The notes under the pieces: model-generated | What the model was told of the DNA's origin: nothing | The model's database searches: none | The model's input: the letters and a program-made list of their open reading frames with translations, nothing else | Assembly: GCF_004684905.1 (NCBI RefSeq) | Contig: NZ_SRJC01000001.1 | Coordinates: 1,240,001 to 1,304,000, forward strand | From: Halobacillus salinus | Lineage (GTDB): Bacteria; Bacillota; Bacilli; Bacillales; Halobacillaceae | Reading direction: 5' to 3' | Length of the DNA: 64,000 nt | Part shown: positions 62,532 through 64,000 of the stretch, one piece after another | Layout: every line of letters starts with the position of its first letter | Numbering within the stretch: the first letter of the stretch is position 1 | Position numbers and translations under genes: made by a program

Positions 62532-63452
62532 TTAACGTTCCGGACTCAACAATTGAGGTAGAGAACCTATCCGGTAATCATCTGCTCTAATTGCATCAAT
62601 TAGTTCAGGTAAGCTTTCGGCAGTAACGGCAGTCGGATGCATGAGAATGGTTGCGCCGTTGTGAATTTTACCGATAACGCGATCGATCAGCACCTGTTTC
62701 GTAGGTTTTCTCCAATCGATTGTATCGACAGTCCAAAGGATCGTTTCCATCCCTAATTCATCAGCAGCACTTACGGTGTTCTGATTGAAGCTGCCAGATG
62801 GTGGTGCAAAATACTTCACTTTGGATTTGGTTAAGGCAAACAGGAATTCATCTGCTTGTTCTAAATTGTTTATGGCCTGCTGTTCTGACATACTTCCCAT
62901 ATCTTTATGACCAAATCCATGGCTGCCGATCGTATGCCCTTCCTCATCAATCATCTGGACAAGATTTGTGAAGTCTCTTGCGAAAGCACCATCTATAAAA
63001 AATGTTGCCTTGACGTTTTTTTCAGACAAAGCTTGTATCATGTCAGGCAGGTACTCTTCTCCCCAAGAAACATTGATCAAAAATGACACCATCTCTTTGT
63101 CTGGGTTCCCCCTGTAAATAGGAGAAGCAGGTAAATCCTCCATACGCACTTTAGGAGGTACAGATTTAAAGACAAGTAAATCGGAATCAAACGATCCTTT
63201 TTTCTTCATCTTATTAAAAGAAGCTTCTACATCCACCTTCCGACCGTTCAACCCCGGCGTTTTCTTCCATACCGAGTCAATTGTCGCATCCGTGGGCTCT
63301 TTTTCAAATTCCTGTTTTTTTTCTTCAATCATTCGTTTAAGATCGTCCGCTTTATATACCGGGGCATCCGCTGTGCTTTCAAGGACAGCAAGTCCCATGC
63401 CAAAAAAGAAAAAGAAGACGATGATCCAACCCGTCATTTTTAAGTGTGTCAT
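62532..63452 (-). CDS. ylxY: YlxY, polysaccharide deacetylase-fold protein
   Basis: A 306-residue exported protein: an N-terminal hydrophobic segment (IIVFFFFFGMGLAVL) serves as signal or anchor, then a NodB barrel from about 120. The zinc histidines are kept in GSHGFGHKDMG, and MHP near the end fits motif 5. The first motif, normally TFDDG, is here INVSWGEE, so the catalytic aspartates are missing. This is usual for the YlxY group, and deacetylase activity is doubtful. It lies next to pnp as in B. subtilis. Confidence 0.9.
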   Translation of the reverse strand: MTHLKMTGWIIVFFFFFGMGLAVLESTADAPVYKADDLKRMIEEKKQEFEKEPTDATIDSVWKKTPGLNGRKVDVEASFNKMKKKGSFDSDLLVFKSVPPKVRMEDLPASPIYRGNPDKEMVSFLINVSWGEEYLPDMIQALSEKNVKATFFIDGAFARDFTNLVQMIDEEGHTIGSHGFGHKDMGSMSEQQAINNLEQADEFLFALTKSKVKYFAPPSGSFNQNTVSAADELGMETILWTVDTIDWRKPTKQVLIDRVIGKIHNGATILMHPTAVTAESLPELIDAIRADDYRIGSLPQLLSPER

Positions 63453-63534
63453 CCTTTACACCCCTATAAAGAGTGTATGTACAAGCTGTTCTGCTAGAAC
63501 CATAATATATCGTGAGCGACGGGGAAAAATGGGC

Positions 63535-63564
63535 AAAAAAAAGAGACTGGCGAACCAGCTCTTC
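63535..63564 (-). terminator. pnp terminator
   Basis: AAGAGCTGG/CCAGTCTC stem around TTCG with a long T tract on the minus strand, downstream of the pnp stop. Confidence 0.85.
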
Positions 63565-63619
63565 CGTTATAAGAATAAAGAGTGAACACATGGACGTTGG
63601 CCATGTGCCATTCTTATCC

Positions 63620-64000
63620 TTACGATTCTTTGTTTTCTTCTTCTTCCTCTTGCTTCTTCTTCTCTTCAATGAGAATTTGTTTACGGGATAAGTTTACGCG
63701 ACCTTGGTTGTCAATTTCTTTAACCTTCACGCGAATCGTATCTCCGATGGATACAACATCTTCCACTTTTCCGATACGCTCTTCAGCTAATTCGGAAATG
63801 TGAACAAGTCCATCTTTTCCTTTGAACAGCTCTACAAAAGCACCGAATTTCTCAATGCGTTTCACTTCGCCGTCATAAATTTCGCCTACCTCAACTTCAC
63901 GAACGATATCCTCAATGATCTTACGTGCCGTATGGTTCATTTCTGCATCAGTAGAAGAGATGAACACAGTACCGTCTTGTTCGATATCGATTTTAACACC
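63620..64000 (-). CDS. pnp: Polynucleotide phosphorylase, C-terminal 126 residues (cut by window edge)
   Basis: The frame continues past the right edge. The visible part is the end of the KH domain ([20 protein letters not shown]) and the S1 RNA-binding domain ([20 protein letters not shown], then [20 protein letters not shown]), with a glutamate-rich tail. PNPase degrades RNA 3' to 5' by phosphorolysis. Confidence 0.95.
   Translation of the reverse strand, partial: GVKIDIEQDGTVFISSTDAEMNHTARKIIEDIVREVEVGEIYDGEVKRIEKFGAFVELFKGKDGLVHISELAEERIGKVEDVVSIGDTIRVKVKEIDNQGRVNLSRKQILIEEKKKQEEEEENKES

Noticed and set aside
62532-63452. YlxY as an active polysaccharide deacetylase
   Set aside because: The aspartate motif TFDDG is replaced by INVSWGEE, so only the fold is claimed.
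1-64000. tRNA, rRNA or CRISPR loci
   Set aside because: No cloverleaf-like sequence, rRNA segment or regularly spaced direct repeat array was noticed on either strand.

Overview
The window is Bacillaceae-type chromosome (an endospore former of the Firmicutes, low to middle G+C). Positions 17.6-64.0 kb carry, in reversed orientation, the block that Bacillus subtilis holds from pnpA/ylxY through spoVFAB, asd-dapG-dapA, spoIIIE, nup, ymf, pgsA-cinA-recA, rny, tdh-kbl, miaB, cotE, mutSL, miaA-hfq, spoVK, hflX to glnRA. Sporulation genes (spoVFA/B, spoVK, spoVS, spoIIIE, cotE) show that it makes spores. Protein sequences look like a salt-tolerant Bacillaceae lineage such as the Halobacillus group, but genus is a guess. 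I found no rRNA, tRNA or CRISPR array.

Region 1 (1 to about 17.55 kb) is one end of a siphovirus-type prophage, inserted just past the glnA terminator. From the left edge: head-tail connector (cut by the edge), small head protein, HK97-type capsid with a downstream fibronectin III (FN3) module in the +1 frame, ClpP-like prohead protease, portal, large and small terminase, a probable cos region and HNH endonuclease. Then a cargo zone (6.1-8.8 kb): a soluble protein plus a four-helix membrane protein transcribed together, and a lone plus-strand gene with its own promoter bounded by inverted repeats. Next come regulators (ArpU/sigma-like protein, small HTH protein, a sigma factor), the replication module (DnaB helicase, G39P-like loader, DnaD-type initiator), a BRO/ANT antirepressor, AbrB-like protein, and the lysogeny switch (Cro-like and S24 repressor genes, divergent) followed by the integrase. 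The other prophage end lies left of the window.

Region 2 (17.6-30.9 kb): glnRA with a GlnR/TnrA box, a PLP-dependent YnbB-family enzyme, hflX, spoVK, hfq, miaA, an XRE regulator gene with a periodic operator array, mutL, mutS, cotE, ricA. Region 3 (30.9-43.9 kb): miaB, kbl-tdh threonine catabolism, spoVS, ymdB, rny, psd, recA, cinA, pgsA, rodZ-like, ymfK. Region 4 (44-53.5 kb): ymfJ, ymfI, two M16 peptidase-family genes, and a nucleoside ABC transporter with its GntR neighbour. Region 5 (53.8-64 kb): spoIIIE, ylzJ, tepA, the lysine/dipicolinate genes dapA-dapG-asd-spoVFB-spoVFA, ymxH, ylxY and the 3' end of pnp.

Compared with B. subtilis, rnjB is absent between tepA and dapA, mlpA is absent between ymxH and ylxY, and psd stands where pbpX stands between recA and rny. 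The most notable signals are the apparent +1 frameshift fusing an FN3 domain to the capsid, four 16-bp operators arranged over both lysogeny promoters, a 22-bp-period operator array beside miaA, and the unrecognised cargo genes of the prophage.
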